From assembly GCF_001591385.1 (NCBI RefSeq), contig NZ_BCUU01000028.1, positions 1 to 53,197 of the forward strand: a stretch of 53,197 nt of DNA. Reading direction: 5' to 3'. The stretch comes from Variovorax soli NBRC 106424. Lineage in GTDB: Bacteria; Pseudomonadota; Gammaproteobacteria; Burkholderiales; Burkholderiaceae_C. Under the pieces are notes generated by a model. The model saw nothing but the letters and a program-made list of their open reading frames with translations, searched no databases and was not told where the DNA came from. Below are positions 17,647 through 29,775 of this stretch, one piece after another. Position numbers and translations under genes: made by a program. Every line of letters begins with the position of its first letter. The stretch's first letter is position 1.

Positions 17647-18656
17647 GCAATCCGACCACCTTCCATCACCCGCGCCAGGTGCTCCTGGGTGCCCAGGCCG
17701 GCGCTGTGGCGCTGCCGGTGTGCGACCACTACAGCGGCGTCGAGGCGCGCATGAAGAAGAGCCTGCAGCTGCAGGCCGAGATGGCGCAGGAGTTCGGTGC
17801 CTGCGTGTTCGACGTCACGCTCGACTGCGAAGACGGCGCGCCCGTGGGCGGCGAGGCCGAGCATGCGCAACTGGTGACCGAGCTGGCGCTGGCCGCCGCG
17901 CCGGGCATGCGCGTCGCGGTTCGCGTCCACCCGGTGGACCATCCTTCCTTCGACGCCGACATCGCCACCATTGCGGGCCGGGCCGGCAAGCGCCTGTGCC
18001 ACATCATGGTGCCCAAGGTGGAATCGGTGGCCGACGTGATGCGCGCCGCTGCCGCGCTCGACGCCGCCGGCGCACCGGCACTGCCGCTGCAGGTGCTGAT
18101 CGAGTCGCCACTGGCGGTGCGCAACGCCTTCGAGATGGCCGCACATCCGCGCGTGCAGTCGCTCAGCTTCGGCCTGATGGATTTCGTCTCGGCCCATGCC
18201 GGCGCCGTTCCCGCTGAAGGGATGGCCGCGGCGGGCCAGTTCAGCCATCCGCTGGTGGTGCGGGCCAAGCTCGAGATCGCTTCGGCAGCGCATGCGTATG
18301 GCAAGGTGCCTTCGCATTGCGTGGTCACCGAATTCAGCGATGTCGATGCGATGCGTGCCGCCGCCCGCCGTGCGGCCGACGAGTTCGGCTACACGCGGAT
18401 GTGGAGCATCCACCCCAATCAGATCCGCCCGATCCTGGACGCCTTCGCGCCGAGCGAGCGCCAGATCGAGACCGCTGCGCGCCTGATCGAGGCGGCCATT
18501 GCCGCCGATTGGGCGCCCGTGAGCTTCGACGGCGTGTTACATGACCGGGCCAGTTATCGGCTCTACTGGCAGGTGCTGGAGCGCGCCCATGCCACGGGCC
18601 GCAACCTGCCTTCGCAGGCTCGCACCTGGTTCGCCGGTGCCGATGCCAAGTCTTGA
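17643..18656 (+). CDS. HpcH/HpaI aldolase / citrate lyase beta-like protein
   Basis: The 337-aa protein belongs to the CitE/malyl-CoA lyase superfamily, TIM-barrel enzymes that cleave or form C-C bonds in acyl-CoA hydroxyacids with Mg2+. Visible family features are DVTLDCEDGAPVGGE (an acidic metal-region motif), RVHPVDHPSF, MVPKVESVADV and QVLIESPLAVRNA with the metal-binding glutamate, then FGLMDFVSAHAG with an aspartate. The gene overlaps tam by four bases and lies amid TCA genes. Substrate is not decided by sequence: malyl-CoA, citramalyl-CoA or another. There are no citrate lyase alpha or gamma subunits nearby, so it is not a true citrate lyase subunit. Confidence 0.85.
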   Translation: MSNPTTFHHPRQVLLGAQAGAVALPVCDHYSGVEARMKKSLQLQAEMAQEFGACVFDVTLDCEDGAPVGGEAEHAQLVTELALAAAPGMRVAVRVHPVDHPSFDADIATIAGRAGKRLCHIMVPKVESVADVMRAAAALDAAGAPALPLQVLIESPLAVRNAFEMAAHPRVQSLSFGLMDFVSAHAGAVPAEGMAAAGQFSHPLVVRAKLEIASAAHAYGKVPSHCVVTEFSDVDAMRAAARRAADEFGYTRMWSIHPNQIRPILDAFAPSERQIETAARLIEAAIAADWAPVSFDGVLHDRASYRLYWQVLERAHATGRNLPSQARTWFAGADAKS

Positions 18657-18698
18657 ACCCTTACCTGTAGACCTCAGTTTTTTCCCAAGGAAGCCCAC

Positions 18699-19265
18699 AT
18701 GAAAAAGATCCTCCTCGTTGCTGCCTTGTCCCTGGCCTTGCCGCTCGCCGCCACTGCCCAGACGTCTTCCAGCACCGCCAAGCCGGCCGCCAAGACCTAC
18801 AAGGCGCCCACGACCGGCAAGCGCGTCACCCAGAAGGTCGTGCCCAAGCCCATCATCAAGGAAATCGAAGAGGCCAAGCCGATCTCCGACGACACCAACG
18901 TGGTGCTCACACCTGAAGACCTGAACGCCGCCAAGTTCGTGCACACCGGCACCATCAAGTGCGAGCTGGGTGCCAGCGTGAACATCGAAGCCGACCCGAA
19001 CAAGGAAGGCTTCTTCAACCTGTCGCTGGGCAAGCAGAAGTTCCGCATGCACCCGGTCAACAGCCGCACCGGCGCCATCCGCCTGGAAGATCCGCGCGCC
19101 GAAGCCATGTGGCTGCAGCTGGGCAACAAGTCCATGCTCATGAGCCAGAAGAAGGGCGAGCGCCTGGCCGACGACTGCAAGGCAGCCGCGCAGGTCGCGG
19201 TGGAAGAAGAAATGAAGAAGAACCCGCCCAAGAGCCTGTTCGAAGGCGCGGACGCACCCAAGTAA
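18699..19265 (+). CDS. Secreted protein of unknown function, possibly MliC-like
   Basis: The 188-aa product has a clear signal peptide (MKKILLVAALSLALPLAATA, cleavage near residue 21) and a low-complexity Thr/Lys/Pro segment to about residue 50. A compact domain with two cysteines follows (IKCELG near residue 86 and DDCKAAA near 167). The domain pattern, a C...G start, a SRTGAIRLEDP strand and W.Q.G.KSMLM before the second Cys, resembles the lysozyme-inhibitor MliC/PliC fold, but similarity is weak and from memory. It has a good AAGGAAG ribosome site. It lies between the aldolase-like gene and acnB and may have its own promoter. Confidence 0.8.
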   Translation: MKKILLVAALSLALPLAATAQTSSSTAKPAAKTYKAPTTGKRVTQKVVPKPIIKEIEEAKPISDDTNVVLTPEDLNAAKFVHTGTIKCELGASVNIEADPNKEGFFNLSLGKQKFRMHPVNSRTGAIRLEDPRAEAMWLQLGNKSMLMSQKKGERLADDCKAAAQVAVEEEMKKNPPKSLFEGADAPK

Positions 19266-19354
19266 TCACAACAACAGACCACGTGCCCCACGGCGTCGGC
19301 GGCCCGCCTCTTGCATAGGCCGCCAGAGTTGCAGAGAACCGAAAGAGAAAGAAG

Positions 19355-21949
19355 ATGTTGCAAGCCTACCGTGCCCATGTTGCCGAGCGCGCCGCCCTCG
19401 GCATTCCGCCGCTGCCGCTCACGGCGCAGCAGACCGGCGAGCTGATCGAGCTGCTGAAGAAGCCCGTCGACGCGAAGGAAGGCGAGTTCCTGGCCGACCT
19501 GCTCACCCACCGCGTGCCCGCGGGCGTGGATGACGCCGCCAAGGTCAAGGCCAGCTACCTGGCCGCCGTGGCGCACGGCAGCGAGAAGTGCTCGCTGATC
19601 TCGCGCGCCCGTGCCACCGAGCTGCTGGGCACCATGCTGGGCGGCTACAACATCGGACCGCTGATCGAACTGCTCTCCGACGCCGAAGTGGGCGCCGTGG
19701 CCGCCGAAGGCCTGAAGAAGACGCTGCTGATGTTCGACCAGTTCCACGACGTGAAGGAACTGGCCGACAAGGGCAATGCCAACGCCAAGGCCGTGCTGCA
19801 GAGCTGGGCCGATGCCGAGTGGTTCACCAGCCGCCCGGAAGTGCCGCAGAGCATCACCTTCACCGTGTTCAAGGTGCCTGGCGAAACCAACACCGACGAC
19901 CTCTCGCCCGCGCCCGACGCCACCACGCGCCCCGACATCCCGATGCACGCGCTGGCCATGCTGAAGAACAAGCGCGAAGGCGCCCCCTTCACGCCCGAAG
20001 AAGACGGCAAGCGCGGCCCGGTCAAGTTCATCCAGGACCTGGTGGCCCGCGGCCTGCCGGTGGCCTATGTGGGCGACGTGGTGGGCACCGGCTCCTCGCG
20101 CAAGTCGGCCACCAACAGCGTGCTGTGGTGGACGGGTGAAGACATTCCCTTCATTCCCAACAAGAAGTTCGGCGGCATCTGCCTGGGCACCAAGATCGCG
20201 CCCATCTTCTACAACACCATGGAAGACGCCGGCTCGCTGCCCATCGAGCTGGACGTGAGCCAGATGAACATGGGCGACACCGTGGAGCTGCGCCCCTACG
20301 AAGGCAAGGCCCTGAAGGACGGCAAGGTCATCGCCGAGTTCAAGGTCAAGAGCGACGTGCTGTTCGACGAAGTGCGCGCCGGCGGCCGCATTCCGCTGAT
20401 CATCGGCCGCGGCCTCACGGCCAAGGCGCGCGAGGCGCTGGGCCTGCCGGCTTCCACGCTGTTCCGCCTGCCGCAGGCGCCCGTGAATTCGGGCAAGGGC
20501 TTCTCGCTGGCGCAGAAGATGGTCGGCCGCGCCTGCGGCCTGCCCGAGGGCCAGGGCGTGCGCCCGGGTACCTACTGCGAACCCAAGATGACCTCGGTCG
20601 GCTCGCAGGACACCACCGGCCCGATGACCCGCGACGAGCTGAAGGACCTGGCCTGCCTGGGCTTCTCGGCCGACCTGGTCATGCAGTCGTTCTGCCACAC
20701 GGCGGCCTACCCGAAGAAGGTCGACGTGAAGATGCACCACGAGCTGCCCGACTTCATCAGCACGCGCGGCGGCATTTCGCTGCGCCCGGGCGACGGCGTG
20801 ATCCACAGCTGGCTCAACCGCCTGCTGACGCCCGACACCGTGGGCACCGGCGGCGACTCGCACACCCGCTTCCCGATCGGCATCAGCTTCCCGGCGGGCT
20901 CGGGCCTGGTGGCCTTCGCCGCCGCCACCGGCGTCATGCCGCTGGACATGCCCGAATCGGTGCTGGTGCGCTTCAAGGGCAAGATGCAGCCCGGCGTCAC
21001 GCTGCGCGACCTGGTCAACGCCATTCCGCTGTACGCCATCAAGCAGGGCCTGCTGACGGTGGAGAAGAAGGGCAAGAAGAACATCTTCTCCGGCCGCATC
21101 CTGGAAATCGAAGGGCTGCCCGACCTGAAGGTGGAACAAGCCTTCGAACTGTCCGACGCCTCGGCCGAGCGCTCGGCCGCCGGCTGCACCGTGCGCCTGA
21201 ACAAGGAGCCGATCGCCGAGTACATCAACAGCAACATCACGCTGATGAAGTGGATGATTGCCGAAGGCTATGCCGACGCCCGCACGCTGCAGCGCCGCAT
21301 CGCCGCGCAGGAAGCCTGGCTGAAGAACCAGGAGCTGCTGCAGCCCGATGCCGACGCCGAGTATGCAGCCGTCATCGAGATCGACCTGGCCGACATCCAC
21401 GAACCCATCGTGGCCTGCCCGAACGACCCGGACGACGTGAAGACGCTGTCCGACGTGGCCGGCGCCAAGATCGACGAAGTGTTCATCGGCTCGTGCATGA
21501 CCAACATCGGCCACTTCCGCGCGGCGTCGAAGCTGCTCGAAGGCAAGCGCGACATTCCGGTCAAGCTGTGGATCGCACCGCCCACCAAGATGGATGCACA
21601 CCAGCTGACCGAAGAAGGCCACTACGGCGTGTTCGGCAATGCCGGCGCGCGCACCGAGATGCCCGGCTGCTCGCTGTGCATGGGCAACCAGGCGCAGGTG
21701 CGCGAAGGTGCGACGGTGATGTCCACCAGCACCCGCAACTTCCCCAACCGCCTGGGCAAGAACACCAACGTGTACCTGGGCAGCGCCGAGCTGGCCTCGA
21801 TCTGCTCGAAGCTGGGCAAGATCCCGACCAAGGAGGAGTACATGGCCGACATCGGCGTGATCAACTCCAACGGCGACCAGATCTACAAGTACCTGAACTT
21901 CGACAAGATCCAGGAGTTCACCGAGGTGGCAGCGACGGTTTCGGCCTGA
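19355..21949 (+). CDS. acnB: Aconitate hydratase B
   Basis: The 864-aa enzyme interconverts citrate and isocitrate. It has the AcnB domain order, with the N-terminal HEAT-like domain ([20 protein letters not shown]) and the swivel domain preceding the catalytic core. The [4Fe-4S] ligands are C714 (IGSCMTN), C772 and C775 (GCSLCMGNQ). [18 protein letters not shown] is the substrate motif. AGAGAAAGAAG precedes the ATG. An intrinsic terminator follows 20 bp after the stop. Confidence 0.98.
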   Translation: MLQAYRAHVAERAALGIPPLPLTAQQTGELIELLKKPVDAKEGEFLADLLTHRVPAGVDDAAKVKASYLAAVAHGSEKCSLISRARATELLGTMLGGYNIGPLIELLSDAEVGAVAAEGLKKTLLMFDQFHDVKELADKGNANAKAVLQSWADAEWFTSRPEVPQSITFTVFKVPGETNTDDLSPAPDATTRPDIPMHALAMLKNKREGAPFTPEEDGKRGPVKFIQDLVARGLPVAYVGDVVGTGSSRKSATNSVLWWTGEDIPFIPNKKFGGICLGTKIAPIFYNTMEDAGSLPIELDVSQMNMGDTVELRPYEGKALKDGKVIAEFKVKSDVLFDEVRAGGRIPLIIGRGLTAKAREALGLPASTLFRLPQAPVNSGKGFSLAQKMVGRACGLPEGQGVRPGTYCEPKMTSVGSQDTTGPMTRDELKDLACLGFSADLVMQSFCHTAAYPKKVDVKMHHELPDFISTRGGISLRPGDGVIHSWLNRLLTPDTVGTGGDSHTRFPIGISFPAGSGLVAFAAATGVMPLDMPESVLVRFKGKMQPGVTLRDLVNAIPLYAIKQGLLTVEKKGKKNIFSGRILEIEGLPDLKVEQAFELSDASAERSAAGCTVRLNKEPIAEYINSNITLMKWMIAEGYADARTLQRRIAAQEAWLKNQELLQPDADAEYAAVIEIDLADIHEPIVACPNDPDDVKTLSDVAGAKIDEVFIGSCMTNIGHFRAASKLLEGKRDIPVKLWIAPPTKMDAHQLTEEGHYGVFGNAGARTEMPGCSLCMGNQAQVREGATVMSTSTRNFPNRLGKNTNVYLGSAELASICSKLGKIPTKEEYMADIGVINSNGDQIYKYLNFDKIQEFTEVAATVSA

Positions 21950-21963
21950 GCTGTTGCGTGAAC

Positions 21964-21999
21964 GAAAAAAAGACCCGCCTCGGCGGGTCTTTTTCTTTG
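21964..21999. terminator. Bidirectional intrinsic terminator between acnB and the cupin gene
   Basis: AGACCCGC-CTCG-GCGGGTCT (21971-21990) is flanked by AAAAAAA on the left and TTTTTCTTT on the right. It can stop both the rightward acnB transcript and leftward transcription from the cupin gene. Confidence 0.93.
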
Positions 22000-22035
22000 G
22001 GGCCTTGGCAGGGGTTGCTACCTGCCGGTGTGCCC

Positions 22036-22371
22036 TCAGGCCAGTTCGGTGAATTTCTCGATCATGTCCTTTCTGGCGGGCGTCCAGGACGAGATCATTT
22101 CACCGGTGGGCGAAAGGCACTTCATGTTGTGCTCCACATTCGGGGCGATCTGCAGGGCCTGCCCCGGATACACCGGAAAGGTCTCGCTGCCGTGGGTCGC
22201 CTCGAACTCGCCCGAGACGATGACGTCGGTTTCTTCGTTGCTGTGGTGGTGGGTGCCCGGAAAGCCCGGGCCGGTGAACCAGAACTTGGCCGTCATCATC
22301 TGCTCGGTGTACGCGATCACCTGCATGGTGATGTTGTCGTTGAGCTTGTACTTCTTGAACTTGCTTTCCAT
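22036..22371 (-). CDS. Single-domain cupin protein
   Basis: The 111-aa protein has the cupin motif THHHSNEETDVIVSGEFEA (residues 40-58) with likely metal ligands H41/H43, E47 and, in the second motif, H81 (APNVEHNMK). It is probably a small metal-binding beta-barrel sensor or isomerase-type enzyme; no substrate can be assigned. The ATG at 22371 has a perfect AAGGAGGT ribosome site, which rejects the longer upstream frame. It lies 204 bp downstream of the XRE regulator gene in the same direction. The gap 22372-22575 shows nothing beyond a possible promoter region. Confidence 0.87.
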   Translation of the reverse strand: MESKFKKYKLNDNITMQVIAYTEQMMTAKFWFTGPGFPGTHHHSNEETDVIVSGEFEATHGSETFPVYPGQALQIAPNVEHNMKCLSPTGEMISSWTPARKDMIEKFTELA

Positions 22372-22575
22372 CGTGTGGACCTCCTTGAATTGAGAAACTT
22401 CGGTGTGCACGGGCTCGTTTCGGTGACAGTCGAACAGAGAGGCCGGCTTGGCAGGTGTGCCTGCGAACGTGGCCGGCCTCGCAAGCCGCGCTTCGAGAAT
22501 GGCGGATTCACCGCGAAAGAGCAAGCTGGCAAGCCCTGGGTGCGGCCTGCGGCACCGCAGCCAAGCGCATATTTC

Positions 22576-23394
22576 TCACGCTTGCGCGCGCAAGCCGGCC
22601 AGTGCCTGGGCCGTGGCCGCATCGGCCGGGAAGAAGGATTCCACCGCCAGCTCCTGCAAGGTCACATCCACCGGCGTGCCGAAGATGGTGGTGGTGCTGA
22701 TGAAGCTGAGCACGCCATGCGGCGTCATGAGCTGGAAGGGCACCACCACGCCGGCCAGCTCGCCACCGGCCGCCGGCGCCTGCTGCCCGGCCGAGTCGAC
22801 TGGATAGGCCGCCAGTTCGCTGCGCAATGCCGACAGTACGGGGTCGCCGGTGGCGGCGATCTGCTGCGCCAGCCGTTCCAGCAGGTGCTCGCGCCATTGC
22901 GCGAGGTTGGCGATGCGCGGGGCCAGGCCTTTGGGATGCAGGCTCAGGCGAAGCACGTTGACCGGCGGCTGCAGCAGCTCGGGCGCGGCGCCCGCCATGA
23001 GCAGGGGCACCACGGCATTGGCGGCGACCAGGTGCCAGTGCCGGTCCACCGCCAGGGCCGGAAAGGGCTCGTGGCCTTTGAGCACCAGGTCCACCGCATG
23101 CCGCGCCGCGGCCAGCGCCGGGTCGTCGAGCGAGCGCTGCCGGTACATCGGCGCATAGCCGGCCGCCACCAGCAGCGCATTGCGTTCGCGCAGCGGCACC
23201 TCCAGGCGCTCGGCCAGGCGCAGCACCATTTCGCGGCTGGGTGCGGCCCGGCCTGTTTCCACATAGCTCAGGTGGCGGGTGGAAATATCGGCCTCCTGGG
23301 CAAGGTCCAGCTGGCTCAGGCGCCGCTGCTGGCGCCAGTGGCGCAGGTGCGTGCCGAAGGGGTCGGCGGCGGTCGGTGTCGCGTGCAGGGTCAT
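22576..23394 (-). CDS. XRE family regulator with MmyB-like ligand-binding domain
   Basis: The 272-aa protein has an N-terminal helix-turn-helix (LRHWRQQRRLSQLDLAQEAD, then ISTRHLSYVETGRAAPS, residues about 16-55) and a C-terminal PAS-like MmyB domain (about 100-262) with WHLVAANAVVPLL and GVLSFISTTTIFGTPVDVTL. Such regulators usually repress a neighbouring enzyme gene and sense a fatty-acid-like or other small ligand. Here the neighbours are the cupin gene downstream and acnA in the opposite direction. A palindrome at 23429-23447 is a likely operator. Confidence 0.92.
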   Translation of the reverse strand: MTLHATPTAADPFGTHLRHWRQQRRLSQLDLAQEADISTRHLSYVETGRAAPSREMVLRLAERLEVPLRERNALLVAAGYAPMYRQRSLDDPALAAARHAVDLVLKGHEPFPALAVDRHWHLVAANAVVPLLMAGAAPELLQPPVNVLRLSLHPKGLAPRIANLAQWREHLLERLAQQIAATGDPVLSALRSELAAYPVDSAGQQAPAAGGELAGVVVPFQLMTPHGVLSFISTTTIFGTPVDVTLQELAVESFFPADAATAQALAGLRAQA

Positions 23395-23428
23395 GGGGCC
23401 GATCGTATGCGCGTCCAGTCATGCGCAA

Positions 23429-23447
23429 CATGACCTTGCAGGTCATG
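23429..23447. promoter_or_regulatory. CATGACCT-TGC-AGGTCATG operator candidate
   Basis: A perfect 8-bp inverted repeat with a 3-bp spacer lies 35 bp upstream of the XRE/MmyB gene and 95 bp upstream of acnA. Size and spacing fit an XRE-family dimer site. Confidence 0.6.
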
Positions 23448-23541
23448 CCGGGCATCACAAGGTTCATCGATCCCTGCTATCTTCAATGGAAGAACAATCC
23501 AACCCACGCCTCGCAAAAGGCATCCCCACAAGGAGTTGCAC

Positions 23542-26400
<2,859 letters not shown>

Positions 26401-26418
26401 GCGAGCCCCCGCGCGGCG

Positions 26419-27357
26419 CTACCCCTCCACGCTGTAGTAGTAGGCCAGGCAGGACAGCGGCCGCGTCTTCACCAGCACCGCCTGGTTGTCCGAGTTGCCG
26501 TTGACGGTGACCATGTTGTCGCCGTCGATGGACACCGGGATGAAGTGGTGCACCTCGCTGCCCTTCATCACGCAGATGTCGCCCGGCTTGCATTCGCGAT
26601 TGGCGCGCAGCTTCAGGCCGCTGGGGCCGACGCCGGAAGTCCATTTGGTTTCCACGCCGGCGCTGCGCACCACCCAGGTGGCGAAGATGCCGCACCAGCT
26701 GATGCCCCGCGGCTTGCCGTCCGCACCCACGCCCTGCGGAATCCGCTTGCCGGGAATGCGCACGCCGTCCAGCGTGGCCTTGTCCTTCCAGTGGTTCTCG
26801 GTCCAGCCCTTCACGCCTTCGTCGAAGTACTGCTTGAGCCGGCGCCAGCCTGCACGCACCCGGGTGCCGTCCTCCATCGCGGTGATCAGGTCGCTCACCG
26901 CCGGCTGAGGCAGGGCATCGGCCAGGGCCAGCTCGCAGATGCGCCGGCGCAGCGGCGACAGTCCGGCCTGGATCGGCACCGCGCCGCCACCCGAGGGCGG
27001 CGGTGCCGGCGCTGTCGGCACGAAGCCCGGCGGGATCACCACCTGCGGCACGATGCCGCCGCCTGGCGGCGGCGCCGGGGCAGGCGCGCCACCGGTGTCG
27101 AAGCTCTGCAGCCGCTCCAGCGTACGCTGGCCCGCGTCGACGCGCCCGTCGGCGAATTTGAATTGGGCCCACTGGAAGTTGCGGATCGCGCCCACCGTGA
27201 GCGGGCCGCACTTGCCGTCCTGCTCCAGCTTGGGCGCGGGGCCGCCGTTGCCGGTAGGTACGTTGTTGAGCATCGATTGGATCGTCACCACGTCATTGAC
27301 CAGGTTGCTGCCGCCCAGTCCGACCGATGCCAGGATGTTTCGTGCCGCTGTCGACAT
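26419..27357 (-). CDS. Peptidoglycan-binding-like plus CHAP/NlpC-like amidase candidate, no signal peptide
   Basis: The 312-aa product has three parts: an N-terminal region resembling a peptidoglycan-binding domain (NDVVTIQSMLNNV..., GKCGPLTVGAIRNFQ, residues 21-62), a Pro/Gly-rich linker (90-126) and a C-terminal domain with ISWCGIFATWV (C222), EVHHFIPV (H270/H271) and VNGNSDNQ (N286 region). The Cys-His-Asn order fits a CHAP or NlpC/P60-like cysteine peptidase/amidase. The N-terminus MSTAARNILASVG has no Sec or Tat signal. It is a single gene opposite acnA, with stops 18 bp apart. It could be a type VI-secreted or other effector, or a cell-wall enzyme exported another way; no secretion genes are present here. 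Confidence 0.8.
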   Translation of the reverse strand: MSTAARNILASVGLGGSNLVNDVVTIQSMLNNVPTGNGGPAPKLEQDGKCGPLTVGAIRNFQWAQFKFADGRVDAGQRTLERLQSFDTGGAPAPAPPPGGGIVPQVVIPPGFVPTAPAPPPSGGGAVPIQAGLSPLRRRICELALADALPQPAVSDLITAMEDGTRVRAGWRRLKQYFDEGVKGWTENHWKDKATLDGVRIPGKRIPQGVGADGKPRGISWCGIFATWVVRSAGVETKWTSGVGPSGLKLRANRECKPGDICVMKGSEVHHFIPVSIDGDNMVTVNGNSDNQAVLVKTRPLSCLAYYYSVEG

Positions 27358-27560
27358 GGGGCTCCCTCCTAGTCCTTCAAGAACGCGCTTGGAAAGTCTA
27401 GGCAGCGGGCCCGGCTCAGGGAATTGGCCGGAGGTCCAGGCAGCCTGCCGGCCGCGCTATGGCCTCCGGTGTCCGGCGTGCCACCCATGCGGCGTAGGGC
27501 GGCAAATTCGACACCTTCACTAGGCTGTTTGGGGTCATCCGGCCGAACGGGTGAGTTTTC

Positions 27561-27582
27561 GAGAATAATTCTCATTTTTGAG
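27561..27582. promoter_or_regulatory. Fur-like palindrome upstream of feoAB
   Basis: GAGAAT-A-ATTCTC (27561-27573) is a perfect inverted repeat, followed by CATTTTTGAG, giving an AT-rich stretch like the 19-bp Fur box. It is 27 bp before the feoA start, in a region that would cover the promoter. The remainder of the 242-bp gap 27358-27599 shows no other clear element. Confidence 0.65.
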
Positions 27583-27599
27583 TACAAGGATCTTCCCGG

Positions 27600-27890
27600 G
27601 TGACGACATTGAATGGCGTAGCGGCGGCGGCGTTGAGCCTCGATCAACTTCCCACACACCAATGGGCCACCGTGCTGGACGTGCAGCGGCCCGATGGCGC
27701 GGAAGACCGCGAACTGGCGCTGCGGCTCACCGAGATCGGCTTCGTGCCCGGCGAGGCGGTGCGCGTGGTCGCCACCGGCGTGCCGGGCCGCGAGCCGCTG
27801 GCTGTGCGCCTGGGCCACACCACCTTTGCACTGCGTCGTCACGAGGCCGCGCTGGTGCGCGTCGTTCCGGGAGCGTCCCGCCATGGCTGA
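27600..27890 (+). CDS. feoA: Ferrous iron transport protein A
   Basis: The 96-aa protein has the FeoA SH3-like fold: LSLDQLPTHQWATVLDVQ near the start, LALRLTEIGFVPGEAVRVVA in the middle and LAVRLGHTTFALRRHEAALV at the end. It is a cytoplasmic partner of FeoB. The start is a GTG at 27600; a TTG three codons later is an alternative. The gene overlaps feoB by 8 bp, so the two are translationally coupled, and it lies just behind the Fur-like palindrome. Confidence 0.93.
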   Translation: MTTLNGVAAAALSLDQLPTHQWATVLDVQRPDGAEDRELALRLTEIGFVPGEAVRVVATGVPGREPLAVRLGHTTFALRRHEAALVRVVPGASRHG

Positions 27891-29754
27891 GGCAGGCGCA
27901 CTCCAGCAGCCCGGCCGCATCGCATTGCTGGGCAACCCCAACTGCGGCAAGACGGCCCTGTTCAACCAACTGACCGGCAGCCGCCAGAAGGTGGCCAACT
28001 ACGCCGGCGTCACCGTCGAGCGCAAGGAAGGCATGCTGCGCACGCCCTCGGGCCGCCGCGTGTTCGTGCTGGACCTGCCCGGCGCCTACAGCCTGAACGC
28101 GCTGAGCGCCGACGAAGCCGTGACGCGCGACGTGGTCACCGGCCGGCGCAGCGAAGACGTGCCCGACCTGCTCGTGTGCGTCACCGACGCCACCAACCTG
28201 CGCCTGAACCTGCGCCTGGTGCTGGAGGCGCGCAGCCTCGGCCTGCCCATGGTGGTGGCCCTGAACATGAGCGACATGGCGCGGCGCCAGGGCATCCAGG
28301 TCGACGCGAAGAAGCTGTCGCAGGAACTGGGCGTGCCGGTGGTCGAGACGGTCGGCGTCCACATCGACGGTGCCAAGGATCTGGTGGCCGCCATCGAGGC
28401 CCCCGTGCAGCCAGCCAAGCCGGCCGGCTGGACCGCCCCTGCCTTCGAGGACGTGCTGGCCACCCAGCGCGAGGTGCGCCGCATTCTCTCGGTTGCCGTG
28501 ACCGAGCCGGCGGGCAGCCTGGACGCCAGCGACAAGATCGACCGCGTGGTGCTGCACCCCGTGTGGGGCATGCTGGTGCTGGCCGTGGCGCTGTTCCTGA
28601 TGTTCCAGGCGGTGTTCAGCTGGGCCGAGGTGCCCATGGGCTGGATCGAGCAGGGCACGGCCGCGGTAGGCGAACTGGTGAAGACGGTGCTCCCCGAAGG
28701 CACGCTGCAAAGCCTGCTGGTGGATGGCGTGATCGCCGGTGCGGGCGGCGTGATCGTGTTCCTGCCGCAGATCCTGATCCTGTTCCTGTTCATCCTGGCG
28801 CTGGAGGATTCGGGCTACCTGCCGCGCGCGGCCTTCCTGCTCGACCGGGTGATGGGCACGGTGGGCCTGTCGGGCCGCTCCTTCATTCCGCTGCTGTCGA
28901 GCTTTGCCTGCGCCATCCCGGGCGTGATGGCCACGCGCACCATCAGCAACTGGCGCGACCGGCTCACCACCATCATGATCGCGCCGCTCATGACCTGCTC
29001 GGCGCGGCTGCCGGTGTATGCACTGCTCATTGCCGCCTTCATTCCGGCGCGCGAGGTCGCGGGCGTGTTCAACCTGCAGGGCCTGGTGCTGTTCGCCCTG
29101 TACGTGTTCGGCATCGTCTCGGCCATGGCCGTGGCCTGGGTGATGAAGCGCTTCCGCGATGCCGCCACGCATTCGCCGCTGATGATGGAACTGCCGGCCT
29201 ACCGCTGGCCCAACCTGCGCAACCTGCTGCTGGGCCTGTACGAGCGGGCCTGGATCTTCATCCGCCGCGTGGGCACGATCATCCTCACGCTGACCATCGT
29301 GCTGTGGTTCCTGTCCACCTTTCCGTCGCCGCCCGAAGGCGCGACCGGGCCCGCCATCCAGTACAGCCTGGCAGGCATCATCGGCCGCGGCCTGGAACAC
29401 ATCTTCGCGCCCATCGGCTTCAACTGGCAGATCTCGATCGCCCTGGTGCCTGGCATGGCCGCGCGCGAGGTGGCGGTGGGCGCGCTGGGCACGGTGTACG
29501 CGCTCTCTGCAACCGGTGACGACGTGGCCGGCGCGCTGGAACCACTCATCGCCGGCAGCTGGTCGCTGGCCACGGCGCTGTCGCTGCTGGTCTGGTTCGT
29601 GTTCGCGCCGCAGTGCGTTTCCACCCTGGCCGCGGTCAGGCGCGAGACCAACTCGTGGCGCTACGTGTGGATCATGGCCGCCTATCTGTTCGGGCTGGCC
29701 TATATTGCGTGCTTCATCACCTATCACGTGGCGCTGGCCTTGGGGGCCGGCTGA
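27883..29754 (+). CDS. feoB: Ferrous iron transporter FeoB
   Basis: The 623-aa protein imports Fe2+ across the inner membrane. Its N-terminal G domain shows G1 GNPNCGKT (residues 17-24), G2 around T44 (AGVTVE), G3 DLPG (64-67) and G4 NMSD (128-131). The membrane part has the two Gate motifs (SFACAIPGVMATRTISNWRD and the later LVPGMAAREVAVGALGTVYA) and about ten helices. It is somewhat shorter than the 773-aa E. coli protein and lacks a long C-terminal cytosolic tail. ATG at 27883 lies in the end of feoA. Confidence 0.97.
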   Translation: MAEAGALQQPGRIALLGNPNCGKTALFNQLTGSRQKVANYAGVTVERKEGMLRTPSGRRVFVLDLPGAYSLNALSADEAVTRDVVTGRRSEDVPDLLVCVTDATNLRLNLRLVLEARSLGLPMVVALNMSDMARRQGIQVDAKKLSQELGVPVVETVGVHIDGAKDLVAAIEAPVQPAKPAGWTAPAFEDVLATQREVRRILSVAVTEPAGSLDASDKIDRVVLHPVWGMLVLAVALFLMFQAVFSWAEVPMGWIEQGTAAVGELVKTVLPEGTLQSLLVDGVIAGAGGVIVFLPQILILFLFILALEDSGYLPRAAFLLDRVMGTVGLSGRSFIPLLSSFACAIPGVMATRTISNWRDRLTTIMIAPLMTCSARLPVYALLIAAFIPAREVAGVFNLQGLVLFALYVFGIVSAMAVAWVMKRFRDAATHSPLMMELPAYRWPNLRNLLLGLYERAWIFIRRVGTIILTLTIVLWFLSTFPSPPEGATGPAIQYSLAGIIGRGLEHIFAPIGFNWQISIALVPGMAAREVAVGALGTVYALSATGDDVAGALEPLIAGSWSLATALSLLVWFVFAPQCVSTLAAVRRETNSWRYVWIMAAYLFGLAYIACFITYHVALALGAG

Positions 29755-29775
29755 GAAAGTGTGAAGTAGAAGGCC

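Noticed and set aside
18797..21622. Long leftward open frame of 941 codons opposite acnB
   Set aside because: It is a shadow of acnB: rich in His, Arg and Gly from antisense high-GC coding, without domains or start sites. The same applies to long antisense frames over sdhA, acnA, feoB and murJ.
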